Notes: generated by a model not told the origin, from the letters alone. 64,000 nt of DNA from Streptomyces sp. H39-S7 (GCF_027158205.1 NZ_JAPVLU010000016.1:1-64000), one strand, 5' to 3'. Counted from the stretch's first letter, positions 43,431 through 52,491 are shown. Program-made: numbers and translations.

Positions 43431-46224
43431 CGCCGAGAGCCTGGAGGTCGACCCCGCCCAGCGCCGGATGGAGATAGACGTTGGTCAGCCGCGTCGACCG
43501 GTAGTTCAGCTCCCGCACGTACATGTACGGGATCAGGGTGCCCCGGTCCTGGGAGGTGGAGTCGACGGTCCGCCAGACGCTGTCGGCGGAGTTCCGGTCG
43601 GTCTTGGCGTCGGCCTCGTCCATCAGGTCCTTCAACTGCTGGTCGACGAGGGCCGCGTAGTTGTTCGGGCTGCCGTTCAGCAGCAGCGGGCGCAGGAGGC
43701 CGGCCGGGGTGGGCCAGTCGGCCTGCCACGTGGTGAGGACGATGCCCCACCCGCGCTCCTTGATCTTCTTCTGGTCGGGCAGCGTCGCGTAGAAGTCCGC
43801 GGCCTCGGGGTACTCGGCCTTGGCGGTGATCCCGACGGCGGCCAGCTGGGTGCGCAGGTTCTCCACGACGGCCTTGGTGTGGGGATTGCCGTTGGCCGTG
43901 ACGATCGTGGTCGAGAAGCCGGACGCGTGACCGCAGTCGGACAACTGACGTTTGGCGAGGTCGGGGTAGGTGCGGCCGGAGGCCGTCCCGTAGGTGTTCA
44001 GGTGCGGGTCGTAACCGCCGACCGTCGGCGGCAGCATCCCGCCCGCGACGTCCCCCGCCTCCTTGCCGCCGCCCGCGTCGCGCAGCGCCGTGCGGTTCGC
44101 GGCGTACTGCACCGCCCACCGGCAGCGGTAGTCGTTCAGCGGCGCGACGGCGGTCTGCAGGGAGAAGTACCGGACGGCCCCGATCAGGGCGGAGTCCGCG
44201 TTCGCCTTGAGGCTGTCGCTGGCGAGGATCTTGGTACGGGTGGCGTCCTGGACACCGACCTGGCCCGGATCCAGGTCGGCCTCCCCGTTCAGGAGCGCGG
44301 CGTCGACCGCGTCGACGCTCGCCGCGACCGTGAACTCGACGATGTCCGGCAGGGCCGTACGGATGCCGTCGGTGGCCGGATCCCACTTCTCGTTGCGCAC
44401 CAGGCGCAGCTTCTTGTCGCGGTCGTAGATGGCGATCTTGTAAGGGCCGCTGGCGACCGGCATCTTCTCGTAGTTGCCCTTGGTGTCTTTCGCCTGCGGC
44501 ACCGGCGAGGACATCGGCAGCGCCAGCACGTACGGGAAGTCGGCGAACGGCGCGTCGAGGTGGAAGACGATGGTCCGGTCGTCCGGCGTGAGCACGCTCT
44601 TGAGGCCCAGTTGATCCGGGTCGGTGTCCTTGTAGGGGCCCGGGTACGACTGCCCCTGGTCGAGCAGGTCCCTCAGGTGCGTGGGCCCGCCGCTGAACAG
44701 GTCGGTCGCGAACGTCCGCTCGATGCCGTACTTGATGTCCTTGGACGTGATGGCCGTGCCGTCCTCGAACGTCACGCCGTTCTTGAGGGTGTACGTGTAG
44801 GTGCGGCCGCCGTCGCTGATGGTGCCGGTGGTGGTCGCGAGGTCCGGCGCGAGCGTCGCGCCCGCCTGGCCGGGCTGCGGGGCGAAGTCCACGAGTTTGC
44901 GCAGCAGCAGCCGGTCCAGGTTGAAGGAGAGGGGTGAGTACGAGCGCGCCGGGTCCAGCGAGTCGGGGGCGTAGAACGACATCAGCTTGAGGGTGCCGCC
45001 CTTGACCGTGGACGGGTTGACGGTGCCCGTGACCGCCCCGTTGAATCCGGCGCCGGGGTGGCGCTGGTCGATGAGGTCCAGGGCCGAGACGGTGTGCTCG
45101 GGTGTGTGGGACGAGGAGCCGAGGCGGACGGCGACGACCGTGCCGACCGTCAGCACCACCGCCGCCGAGACCGCAATGAGGGCGCGCCGCCGTGCCTTGC
45201 CGCGCCGTGGACCGGCCGGTGGCGCGGCCCAGCGCTGCGCCGTGTACGCCTCTCCCGGGCGCCCGGGCGGTGGCATCAGCTGGCGGGCCGGGGCGGGGGG
45301 CGGCGTGTGGGGCGGGTTGTAGGCCGGGTGCAGCGGCACGAGCGGCCGCGGGGCGGGGGCCGGGGCGGGCGGCGCCGGCGTGGCGCCCCGGGGTGCCGCG
45401 AGCCACGCGTTCAGGTCGTCGCGCATGGCGGCCGCGCTGCGCGGGCGCAGCGCCGGGTTCTTGGAGAGGGCGGCGATGACGACCGCGTCCAGCTCGGGCG
45501 GTACGGCCGCGTTCCGCGCCGAGGGCGGATCCGGGGTGGAGTGGACGTGGGCGTACATCACCGTGAGCGGCGTCGGGCCGGGGAACGGGACGGTGCCGGT
45601 GAGCAGTTCGGTCAGCATGCAGCCGACCGCGTACAGGTCGCTGCGCGCGTCGACCTCGCGGTCCTCGATCTGCTCGGGTGACATGTAGCCGGGGGTGCCG
45701 AGGGCGGATCCGGTGCCGGTGATCCGGGTCAGCGAGTGCACGACCCGGGCGATCCCGAAGTCGGCGACCTTGACGGAACCGGTCGAGGTGATCAGGACGT
45801 TGGACGGTTTGACGTCCCGGTGGACCAGCCCGCGGGCGTGCGCGTGCGCCAGCGCGTCCAGGATGTCGCAGGTGATCCTGACGGCCCGCTCGATGTCGAG
45901 CCTGACCTGGCTGCGGGCCAGGTCGGCGAGGGTGCTGCCGTCCACGTACTCCATGACGAGGGACGGCACGATGTCCTCGTCCGTCCGCACCTCGTCCTGG
46001 TCGTGGACGGTGACGATGCCGGGGTGGTTGAGCCCGGCGGCGGCGCGGGCCTCGCGCGCGAAACGGCGCCGGGCCTCGGCGTCCCGGGCCAGCTCCGGCA
46101 GGAGGGTCTTGACGGCGACGGTCCTGCCGAGCCTCGTGTCGTACGCGAGATGCACCCGTGCCATGCCTCCGGAGCCGAGCAGCTCCCGGATCTCGTACCT
46201 GCCCCCGAACAGCGCGCTGTCCAT
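43420..46224 (-). CDS. Ser/Thr protein kinase fused to an extracellular peptide-binding (SBP_5) domain
   Basis: A 934-residue one-pass membrane protein. Residues 9-265 are a complete Hanks-type kinase: GSGGMARV (17-24), VAVK (Lys39), HRDVKPSN (Asp137), DFG (155-157) and GTPGYMSPEQ in the activation segment. A Pro-rich linker (about 270-345) leads to one transmembrane helix (about 350-370). The extracellular part is a solute-binding family 5 domain (KGGTLKLMSFYAPDSLDPARSY, then YTYTLKNGVTFEDG, then a NYRSTRLTNVYLHPAL ending), as in oligopeptide-binding proteins. It should sense a peptide or related solute outside and phosphorylate targets inside. ATG at 46224 has GGGGGACG upstream. Confidence 0.93.
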   Translation of the reverse strand: MDSALFGGRYEIRELLGSGGMARVHLAYDTRLGRTVAVKTLLPELARDAEARRRFAREARAAAGLNHPGIVTVHDQDEVRTDEDIVPSLVMEYVDGSTLADLARSQVRLDIERAVRITCDILDALAHAHARGLVHRDVKPSNVLITSTGSVKVADFGIARVVHSLTRITGTGSALGTPGYMSPEQIEDREVDARSDLYAVGCMLTELLTGTVPFPGPTPLTVMYAHVHSTPDPPSARNAAVPPELDAVVIAALSKNPALRPRSAAAMRDDLNAWLAAPRGATPAPPAPAPAPRPLVPLHPAYNPPHTPPPAPARQLMPPPGRPGEAYTAQRWAAPPAGPRRGKARRRALIAVSAAVVLTVGTVVAVRLGSSSHTPEHTVSALDLIDQRHPGAGFNGAVTGTVNPSTVKGGTLKLMSFYAPDSLDPARSYSPLSFNLDRLLLRKLVDFAPQPGQAGATLAPDLATTTGTISDGGRTYTYTLKNGVTFEDGTAITSKDIKYGIERTFATDLFSGGPTHLRDLLDQGQSYPGPYKDTDPDQLGLKSVLTPDDRTIVFHLDAPFADFPYVLALPMSSPVPQAKDTKGNYEKMPVASGPYKIAIYDRDKKLRLVRNEKWDPATDGIRTALPDIVEFTVAASVDAVDAALLNGEADLDPGQVGVQDATRTKILASDSLKANADSALIGAVRYFSLQTAVAPLNDYRCRWAVQYAANRTALRDAGGGKEAGDVAGGMLPPTVGGYDPHLNTYGTASGRTYPDLAKRQLSDCGHASGFSTTIVTANGNPHTKAVVENLRTQLAAVGITAKAEYPEAADFYATLPDQKKIKERGWGIVLTTWQADWPTPAGLLRPLLLNGSPNNYAALVDQQLKDLMDEADAKTDRNSADSVWRTVDSTSQDRGTLIPYMYVRELNYRSTRLTNVYLHPALGGVDLQALGVKG

Positions 46225-46266
46225 CGCGTCCCCCGACCCCCTGCCCGTTCAGAGGACCCCGTGACC

Positions 46267-46318
46267 CCTGAAACGAACTGCGAAACGAACCCTGAAACGA
46301 ATCTTGCGAAACCCTGCT
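46267..46318. repeat. imperfect tandem repeat with GAAACGAA cores upstream of the kinase gene
   Basis: CCTGAAACGAA occurs at 46267-46277 and 46291-46301 (period 24), and TGCGAAAC at 46279-46286 and 46305-46312. This gives four evenly spaced GAAAC cores in about 45 nt. It lies 43-95 nt upstream of the kinase start, where a promoter or operator array would be expected. Confidence 0.55.
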
Positions 46319-46339
46319 TGTTCTCCCCTGGAGACAACA

Positions 46340-46375
46340 GTAGAGGGCGACGCCGACAACGGCGCCGCCCTCTAC
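46340..46375 (-). terminator. strong hairpin terminator of the SCO1860-like gene
   Basis: 16-bp arms with one mismatch (GTAGAGGGCGACGCCG against CGGCGCCGCCCTCTAC) around a 4-nt ACAA loop, about 80 nt past the stop of the surface-protein gene and upstream of the kinase gene. It separates the two minus-strand transcription units. Confidence 0.75.
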
Positions 46376-46455
46376 TATTCCCCCTCCGGGACCCTCGGTC
46401 CCCCCTCACACCCCCTCGGGTCCCCATCCGGTCGTATCAAGACGTACCCGGACGT

Positions 46456-47667
46456 CTACGCGTCCGCTTCCGCGGCCGCCATCGCCTCCGCGGCCTTGCG
46501 GCGGCGCGACGCCAGATACAGCGCGCCCCCGCCGACCACCACGAGCGCGCCCGCGCCCGCGGCGAGCAGCGGGGTGTTGGAACCGCTGCCGGTCGCGGCG
46601 AGGTCCTGGGTGGTGGGGCCGGCCTGCGGCTCGGTCCCACCACTGCCGCCGGTGCCCCCGGAACCGCTCGCGGCGCTCGACCCGCCGCTGGCACCGGAGT
46701 TGCCGCCCGAGGCACCACCGGAATCGGCACCGGTCGACGACCCGCCGGACGACGCTCCCCCGGCGGAGGCCCCGCCGCTCGCAGCACCGCCGTTGGTGGA
46801 ACCGCCGTTGCCGGCACCGCCGTTAGTGGAACCGCCGTTCGCAGTGCCTCCGTTGCTCGCACCGCCGTGGGTGGCACCCCCGGCGCCGGTGCCGCCGGTC
46901 GTCGGGTCGACCACCTTCGGCGTCTCGCACGTCGCCCTGACGAGCGTCACGGTGCCGCTGACATCGGCGACGTTCAGATTGCCGGGATTGACCTTCACCT
47001 TCAGCTCCAGGGCGGTCGCGGCGGCCGTCCGCGTCGTGGTCCGGGTCTGCGTCAGGTCGAGGCCGACCACGCCGACCCCCGGCACCACCACCTTCGTCGC
47101 CGGCCCGGTGGCGGTCAGGGTGATCTTCTTGTTGAGCACCCACACGCCGGCCAGGGTGGCCGACGCGGTCGGCTTCCGGCCCGCCTCGCAGGTGGCCTTG
47201 GAGGTGGCCGCCTCGATCCTGATCAGGGACAGCAGCGGCAGACCGGGCAGATGCACCTCGGCGCGGACCAGGTTCGCGTAGCCCTCCGCCTTGCGCGCGC
47301 CGGCCGCCGCGCGGGCGGTGGCGACGTCCGCCCGCAGCATGGTGAACGGCTTGCCGTGGTCGACGCCGGCCAGCTTCGCCGTGAGCGCGGTCTCGTCGGC
47401 GCCGGCCGGCGCCTTCACATCGTTGAGGGAGACGTTGAGCGGGACGTCGACCGTCTTGTTGAGCAGCGACACGTCGAGACCCGCGCGCAGGACGGTCGCG
47501 GTCGACCTGCCGCTCTCCGGGCTGCTGCCGGAGGTGCCCCCGGAGGTGCCGGAGGGATGCGCCTGGGCCGCCGGGGCGACGGCCAGCGCACCTGCCGCGA
47601 GCGCGACGGCCGCGCCGATGGCGGCGGCCGAACGGCGTGCGGGCAGGCTGAAGTTGGAGCTGTACAC
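46456..47667 (-). CDS. SCO1860-family sortase-anchored surface protein
   Basis: A 403-residue exported protein. The N-terminal signal peptide has a hydrophobic core at residues 14-32 and a likely cut after AAQA. A folded domain (about 40-255) contains two lone cysteines. A Gly/Ser/Asn/Thr-rich stalk (about 258-340) consists of short repeats such as GGSTNGGAGN. At the C-terminus a sorting signal LAATG is followed by a hydrophobic segment and RRRK. This matches the Streptomyces SCO1860-type LAxTG-anchored proteins and suggests attachment to peptidoglycan by a class E sortase. GTG at 47667 has GGGGGT upstream. Confidence 0.85.
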   Translation of the reverse strand: MYSSNFSLPARRSAAAIGAAVALAAGALAVAPAAQAHPSGTSGGTSGSSPESGRSTATVLRAGLDVSLLNKTVDVPLNVSLNDVKAPAGADETALTAKLAGVDHGKPFTMLRADVATARAAAGARKAEGYANLVRAEVHLPGLPLLSLIRIEAATSKATCEAGRKPTASATLAGVWVLNKKITLTATGPATKVVVPGVGVVGLDLTQTRTTTRTAAATALELKVKVNPGNLNVADVSGTVTLVRATCETPKVVDPTTGGTGAGGATHGGASNGGTANGGSTNGGAGNGGSTNGGAASGGASAGGASSGGSSTGADSGGASGGNSGASGGSSAASGSGGTGGSGGTEPQAGPTTQDLAATGSGSNTPLLAAGAGALVVVGGGALYLASRRRKAAEAMAAAEADA

Positions 47668-47764
47668 GGTGGGACCCCCACGAGTGGCTTGGAGTCAGCG
47701 GCGACGCTTGCGGGGACAACGCGTCCGCCGGTGACCTCGGTCCCGCCATATTTACGCACTGAGA

Positions 47765-47795
47765 GTGAACTGGCGACTACCCGCAGCCAGTTCAC
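47765..47795. promoter_or_regulatory. perfect inverted repeat upstream of the surface-protein gene, possible operator
   Basis: GTGAACTGGC (47765-47774) and its exact complement GCCAGTTCAC (47786-47795), separated by 11 nt. It lies about 100 nt upstream of the GTG at 47667, next to an AT-rich stretch reading TAAATAT on the minus strand. The location fits a regulator site at a promoter; the regulator is unknown. Confidence 0.45.
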
Positions 47796-47950
47796 CCATA
47801 CGGGTGGTTTCCGGCACTGTCTTCGAATCTCGTTGCACGTCCGTTCCCACCCGTCACCCGCGCCACGTGGTGACGGCCTCCGCCACGTTGACGCGCCGAC
47901 GCGTACGCGATGGTGTCCAACGATCCGCGGCCCCTCCACGTAACGCTGCG

Positions 47951-49051
47951 TCAACCCACCACCCGCCCGCGCAGCACGATGCGCCGCGGAGCGGCCAGCA
48001 CCCGTACGTCCGCGCGCGGATCGGTGGCGTACACGACCAGGTCGGCGGAGGCTCCCTCGGTGAGCCCGTCGCGGCCGAGCCACTCCCGGGCGCCCCAGGT
48101 CGTGGCGGAGAGCGCCTCGACGGGCGGGAGGCCGGCCAGGACGAGCTCGGCGACCTCGTCCGCGATCAGGCCGTGGGCCAGCGAGCCGCCCGCGTCGGTG
48201 CCCGCGAAGATCCGGATGCCGGCGTCGTGCGCGGCGCGCACCGTGTCGTGCCGGCGCTCGTGCAGCCGGCGCATGTGGGCCGCCCAGCGCGGGAACCTGG
48301 CCTCGCCGCCGGCCGCCATCGCCGGGAAGTTCGCGATGTTGACGAGGGTCGGGACGATGGCGACGCCGCGTTCCGCGAAGAGCGGGATGGTGTCCTCGGT
48401 CAGTCCGGTCGCGTGCTCGACGCAGTCGATGCCCGCCTCCACGAGGTCGCGCAGCGAGTCCTCCGCGAAGCAGTGCGCGGTGACCCGGGCGCCCTCCTCG
48501 TGGGCGGCGGCGATGGCCTCCTCCAGGGCGCCGCGCGGCCAGCAGGCCGTGAGGTCGCCGGCCTCGCGGTCGATCCAGTCGCCGACGAGCTTCACCCAGC
48601 CGTCACCGCGCCGTGCTTCCCGGCGCACGTACGCCGTGAGATCCCCCGGCTCGATCTCGTGCGCGTAGTTGCGGATGTAGCGGCGGGTGCGCGCGATGTG
48701 CCGGCCGGCGCGGATGACGCGCGGCAGGTCCTCGCGGTCGTCGATCCAGCGGGTGTCGGACGGCGACCCGGCGTCGCGCAGCAGCAGAGTGCCGGCCTCG
48801 CGGTCGGTCAGCGCCTGCTTCTCCGCGGTCTCCGCGTCGACCGGCCCGTGCGTGTCGAGGCCGACGTGGCAGTGCGCGTCGACGAGGCCGGGCAGCGCCC
48901 AGCCCTCGACGGTGGTCACCTCACGCGGTCCGGCCGGCCGGTCGTAGGTGATCCGGCCGTCCAGCACCCACACCTCGTCCCTGACGTCCTCGGGCCCGAC
49001 CAGCACCCGGCCCTTGACGTGCAGCGCACCGCGATCACCCAAGACACTCAT
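47951..49051 (-). CDS. amidohydrolase (imidazolonepropionase-like / prolidase-type)
   Basis: A 366-residue metal-dependent hydrolase of the amidohydrolase-1 superfamily. The metal motif is GLVDAHCHVGLD (about residue 55), with further ligands in ARVTAHCF and CVEHATGL, and the catalytic Asp in FAGTDAGGSL. LTEGASADLVVYATDP near the end is the usual composite beta domain. Substrate unknown; homologues hydrolyse C-N bonds in cyclic amides or dipeptides. The ATG at 49051 follows GGTGCGGGG. It is divergent from the class V aminotransferase gene across about 100 bp. Confidence 0.85.
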   Translation of the reverse strand: MSVLGDRGALHVKGRVLVGPEDVRDEVWVLDGRITYDRPAGPREVTTVEGWALPGLVDAHCHVGLDTHGPVDAETAEKQALTDREAGTLLLRDAGSPSDTRWIDDREDLPRVIRAGRHIARTRRYIRNYAHEIEPGDLTAYVRREARRGDGWVKLVGDWIDREAGDLTACWPRGALEEAIAAAHEEGARVTAHCFAEDSLRDLVEAGIDCVEHATGLTEDTIPLFAERGVAIVPTLVNIANFPAMAAGGEARFPRWAAHMRRLHERRHDTVRAAHDAGIRIFAGTDAGGSLAHGLIADEVAELVLAGLPPVEALSATTWGAREWLGRDGLTEGASADLVVYATDPRADVRVLAAPRRIVLRGRVVG

Positions 49052-49153
49052 GCCCCGCACCCTAAAAGGTCGGAGGTACGCTCGCGACGGCACCCCAAGG
49101 CCCGCCACGGCACCCCGGCCCCCAGCCCCTCACCCGTACGGAAGAGACACCTC

Positions 49154-50197
49154 GTGACGCACCCCCTCCTGGACCTGCCCCCGCTGACCGCCGGCCGTTT
49201 CGCCGGGATCGAACGGCGGGTCGCGGCCCTGCTGGAGACCGAGCAGGACGTCGTCATCACCCAGGGCGAGGCGCTGCTGCCCCTGGAGGGCTGCATCCGC
49301 GGCGGGGCGCGGCCCGGCTCGGCGGCGCTCAACGTGGTGACCGGCCCCTACGGGAGGACGTTCGGCGACTGGCTGCGCGACGCGGGCGCCGACGTCACCG
49401 ACCTGGCCGTGCCGTTCCACGGGGCGGTGAGCGCCGAACAGGTGGAGCGCGCGCTGGCGGAGCGTCCGGAGATCGACTTCGTCTCGCTGGTGCACGCCGA
49501 GGCGGCCACCGGCAACACCAACCCGGTGGCGGAGATCGGCGAGGTGGTGCGCGCGCACGGCGCGCTGTTCCTGCTGGACGCGGTCGCGTCGGTGGCCGCG
49601 GAGCCGCTGCTGCCGGACGCGTGGGGCGTGGACCTGTGCGTCATCGGCGCGCAGAAGGCGATGGGCGGCCCCGCCGGCGTGTCGGCGGTCTCGGTCAGCG
49701 CCCGTGCCTGGGAGCGGATGGCGGCCAACCCGGCGGCGCCGCGCCGTTCGTACCTCTCCCTCCTGGACTGGAAGGAGCGCTGGATCGACACCGGGCGTGC
49801 CGCGCTGCCGCACGCGCCCGCGCAGCTGGAGATGCTGGCGCTGGAGGCGTGCCTGGAGCGGATCGAGGCGGACGGCCTCGACGCGGTGATGGCCCGGCAC
49901 CGGGCGGCGGCCATCGCGACCCGCGAGGGCGCGCTCGCGCTCGGCGGCGGCCTGGAGCCGTATGTGCACGAGGTGCGCGACGCCGCGCCCGTCGCGACGA
50001 CGCTGCGGGTGCCCGCGGGCACCGACGCCACCGCGCTCGTGGCGCGGGCGCTCGCCCTGGACCCGTCGGTACCGCTCGTCGCGGGCGGCGGCGCGCTCGC
50101 CAGGGAGATGGTCCGCGTGAACCACTACGGTCCTGCCGCGGATCCCGCCGTGGTCGCGCGGAGCCTGGCGGCTCTGGGCACGGCGCTCTCCGGCTGA
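49154..50197 (+). CDS. class V PLP-dependent aminotransferase
   Basis: A 347-residue fold-type I enzyme like serine-glyoxylate or alanine-glyoxylate aminotransferases. It has NVVTGPYGRTFGDWL, LVHAEAATGNTNPV, the Asp in FLLDAVASVAAEP and the PLP lysine in CVIGAQKAMGGP (about residue 168). The reaction is not fixed by sequence. GTG at 49154 is preceded by GGAAGAG. It lies upstream of ectA, separated by a 362-bp region, so it is probably not part of the ect operon. Confidence 0.83.
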   Translation: MTHPLLDLPPLTAGRFAGIERRVAALLETEQDVVITQGEALLPLEGCIRGGARPGSAALNVVTGPYGRTFGDWLRDAGADVTDLAVPFHGAVSAEQVERALAERPEIDFVSLVHAEAATGNTNPVAEIGEVVRAHGALFLLDAVASVAAEPLLPDAWGVDLCVIGAQKAMGGPAGVSAVSVSARAWERMAANPAAPRRSYLSLLDWKERWIDTGRAALPHAPAQLEMLALEACLERIEADGLDAVMARHRAAAIATREGALALGGGLEPYVHEVRDAAPVATTLRVPAGTDATALVARALALDPSVPLVAGGGALAREMVRVNHYGPAADPAVVARSLAALGTALSG

Positions 50198-50559
50198 CGC
50201 GAGCAGACGCAGGCAGCCGTTGACAGACATTGCCGGATATTGGACGGACATTGACTTCCGGGGAATTCGGCCTTTTCCTGGCACTCCCAGAGCGAATTTC
50301 CCGGAGGTATTCTTCCGGATGACTCCTGCCCAGCCCCCCGCAGGTTAAACGCACTAATTTGGCCCATGATTTCCGGGTGCTCCAACAATGTGACCGAGTC
50401 CACACCAAGATCAAATCGTCCGGTAATATCAGGACATAACACCAGCTCTCGCCACGGTTCTGGCCACCCGCACCCGCCCGCGCGATAACACGACGGGTTG
50501 GCCTCGTAAAGGCCTTTGCCCCATGCAATTCCACTTTCAGCTCGGTAGGTTCATTCCGC
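50198..50559. other. intergenic region upstream of ectA
   Basis: No gene is supported. It is noticeably more AT-rich than its surroundings. A probable terminator for the aminotransferase gene is an imperfect hairpin at 50260-50302 (GGGGAATTCG paired with CGAATTTCCC). A TAATAT at 50424-50429 could be a -10 element. A 10-bp palindrome AAAGGCCTTT at 50508-50517 lies about 43 nt before the ectA ATG. The ect promoter should be here, but I could not fix its position. Confidence 0.45.
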
Positions 50560-51075
50560 ATGAACGCCGCTACGGAATTGAAGGCGCCGATCGCCCCCGC
50601 ATTCCTCGACACCCCCACAGTCGACGACGGCGGAGCGATGTGGCGCATAGCCCGCGATTCAAAGACGCTCGATCTCAACTCCTCGTACAGCTATCTCCTG
50701 TGGTGCCGTGACTTCGCCGCCACCTCGGTGGTCGCCCGCGACGCCGACGGGGCCCCGGTGGGTTACGTGACCGGATACATCCGTCCCGAGGAACCGCGGA
50801 CGCTGGTCGTCTGGCAGGTGGCCGTCGACGCCGCACAGCGCGGCCGCGGCGTGGCCGCCGCCATGCTCGACCACCTCGCGGTACACACCGCTGCCGGCGG
50901 CGTCCGGCTGATCGAGACCACGATCACGCCCGACAACGCCGCCTCGCAGCGGCTGTTCCTGTCCTTCGCCGAGCGCCATGGCGCGCCGGTCGAACGCGAG
51001 GTCCTCTTCCCCGGCGCCCTGTTTCCCGACGGACACGACTCCGAGGTGCTGTTCCGCATCGGCCCGATGGCCTGA
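50560..51075 (+). CDS. ectA: L-2,4-diaminobutyrate N-acetyltransferase
   Basis: A 171-residue GNAT-fold enzyme that acetylates L-2,4-diaminobutyrate in ectoine synthesis. It contains SSYSYLLWCRDF (substrate side), the acetyl-CoA loop AQRGRGVAAAML (about residues 91-102) and LIETTITPDNAASQRLF. It is the first gene of ectABCD. The ATG is preceded only by a weak GGTAGG, and expression is presumably induced by osmotic or heat stress, as in other streptomycetes. Confidence 0.95.
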   Translation: MNAATELKAPIAPAFLDTPTVDDGGAMWRIARDSKTLDLNSSYSYLLWCRDFAATSVVARDADGAPVGYVTGYIRPEEPRTLVVWQVAVDAAQRGRGVAAAMLDHLAVHTAAGGVRLIETTITPDNAASQRLFLSFAERHGAPVEREVLFPGALFPDGHDSEVLFRIGPMA

Positions 51076-51142
51076 CGCGACCGCGTTCGACCCCCCGACT
51101 TCGCATCACCACCGTCGCCCCTCCCCCCGGAAAGCAGGCACA

Positions 51143-52423
51143 GTGACCATCACCACCCCCGACCTGACCGTTTTCGAGTCCCTGGAGTCGGAGGTCCGCA
51201 GCTACTGCCGCAGCTGGCCCGTCGTCTTCGACCGCGCCCAGGGCAGCGTCATGTACGACGAGGACGGCCGCGCCTACCTCGACTTCTTCTCCGGTGCCGG
51301 CGCGCTGAACTACGGGCACAACAACCCGGTGCTCAAACGCGCGCTGCTGGACTACCTGGAGCGCGACGGCGTCACCCACGGCCTCGACATGAGCACCACG
51401 GCGAAGCGCACCTTCCTGGAGCGCTTCCAGCAGGTGGTCCTGGAACCGCGCGGCCTGGACTACAAGGTGATGTTCCCCGGCCCGACGGGCACCAACGCCG
51501 TCGAGGCCGCGCTGAAGCTGGCCCGCAAGGTCAAGGGCCGCGAGTCGATCGTCTCCTTCACCAACGCCTTCCACGGGATGTCGCTGGGCTCGCTCGCCGT
51601 CACCGGCAACTCCATGAAGCGGGCCGGCGCGGGCATCCCGCTGGTGCACGGCACCCCGATGCCGTTCGACAACTACTTCGACGGCCGGGTGCCGGACTTC
51701 CTGTGGTTCGAGCGGCTGCTGGAGGACCAGGGTTCCGGCCTCAACCAGCCGGCCGCGGTGATCGTCGAGACCATCCAGGGCGAGGGCGGCATCAACGTCG
51801 CCCGTCCGGAGTGGCTGCGGGCGCTGGCCGACCTGTGCAAGCGCCGCGACATGCTGCTGATCGTCGACGACATCCAGATGGGCTGCGGCCGTACCGGCGC
51901 GTTCTTCTCCTTCGAGGAGGCCGGGATCACGCCGGACATCGTCACCCTCTCGAAGTCCATCAGCGGCTACGGCATGCCGATGTCGCTCGCGCTCTTCAAG
52001 CCGGAGCTGGACATCTGGGAGCCGGGCGAGCACAACGGCACCTTCCGCGGCAACAACCCGGCGTTCGTCACCGCCACCGCCGCGCTGGACGCCTACTGGG
52101 CCGACGGCCAGCTGGAGAAGCAGACGGTGATGCGCGGCGAAATGGTCGAGCGGGCGCTGCGGGAGATCTGCACCGCGCAGGCGCGCGCGGGCGCCGAGTA
52201 CCGGGGCCGCGGCCTCGCCTGGGGCCTGCAGTTCATCGACCCCTCGATCGCCGGCCGGGTCTGCGCCCGCGCCTTCGAGCTGGGGATGCTGCTGGAGACC
52301 TCGGGACCGCGCAGCGAGGTCGTCAAGCTGCTGCCGGCCCTGACCATCAGCCCCGACGAGCTGGACGAGGGGCTGCGCACCCTGACGCGGGCCGTGAGCG
52401 AAGCGGTCGCCGAAGCCGTCTGA
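51143..52423 (+). CDS. ectB: L-2,4-diaminobutyrate aminotransferase
   Basis: A 426-residue class III aminotransferase that converts aspartate beta-semialdehyde to L-2,4-diaminobutyrate. Landmarks are [61 protein letters not shown] and the PLP lysine in [10 protein letters not shown] (about residue 271). GTG at 51143 is preceded by GGAAAGCAGG. It lies 67 nt after ectA and is followed by a spacer containing a perfect 19-nt duplication. Confidence 0.96.
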   Translation: MTITTPDLTVFESLESEVRSYCRSWPVVFDRAQGSVMYDEDGRAYLDFFSGAGALNYGHNNPVLKRALLDYLERDGVTHGLDMSTTAKRTFLERFQQVVLEPRGLDYKVMFPGPTGTNAVEAALKLARKVKGRESIVSFTNAFHGMSLGSLAVTGNSMKRAGAGIPLVHGTPMPFDNYFDGRVPDFLWFERLLEDQGSGLNQPAAVIVETIQGEGGINVARPEWLRALADLCKRRDMLLIVDDIQMGCGRTGAFFSFEEAGITPDIVTLSKSISGYGMPMSLALFKPELDIWEPGEHNGTFRGNNPAFVTATAALDAYWADGQLEKQTVMRGEMVERALREICTAQARAGAEYRGRGLAWGLQFIDPSIAGRVCARAFELGMLLETSGPRSEVVKLLPALTISPDELDEGLRTLTRAVSEAVAEAV

Positions 52424-52442
52424 GCGAGCACCCGCACCCGGC

Positions 52443-52480
52443 CGCGAACGGAACGAAAGCACGCGAACGGAACGAAAGCA
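52443..52480 (+). repeat. perfect 19-nt tandem duplication between ectB and ectC
   Basis: CGCGAACGGAACGAAAGCA occurs twice head to tail (52443-52461 and 52462-52480) with no mismatch, ending 11 nt before the ectC ATG. Each copy carries GGAACGAAAG, so it duplicates purine-rich sequence near the ribosome site. Confidence 0.85.
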
Positions 52481-52491
52481 GAGGCACGTAC

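Noticed and set aside
46261-46320. The GAAAC repeat array as a CRISPR
   Set aside because: Only two imperfect units of about 24-26 nt, no separate spacers and no cas genes.
50220-50248. TTGACA at 50220 as the -35 of an ectABCD promoter
   Set aside because: No acceptable -10 lies 16-19 nt downstream, and it is more than 300 bp from ectA, directly after the aminotransferase stop.
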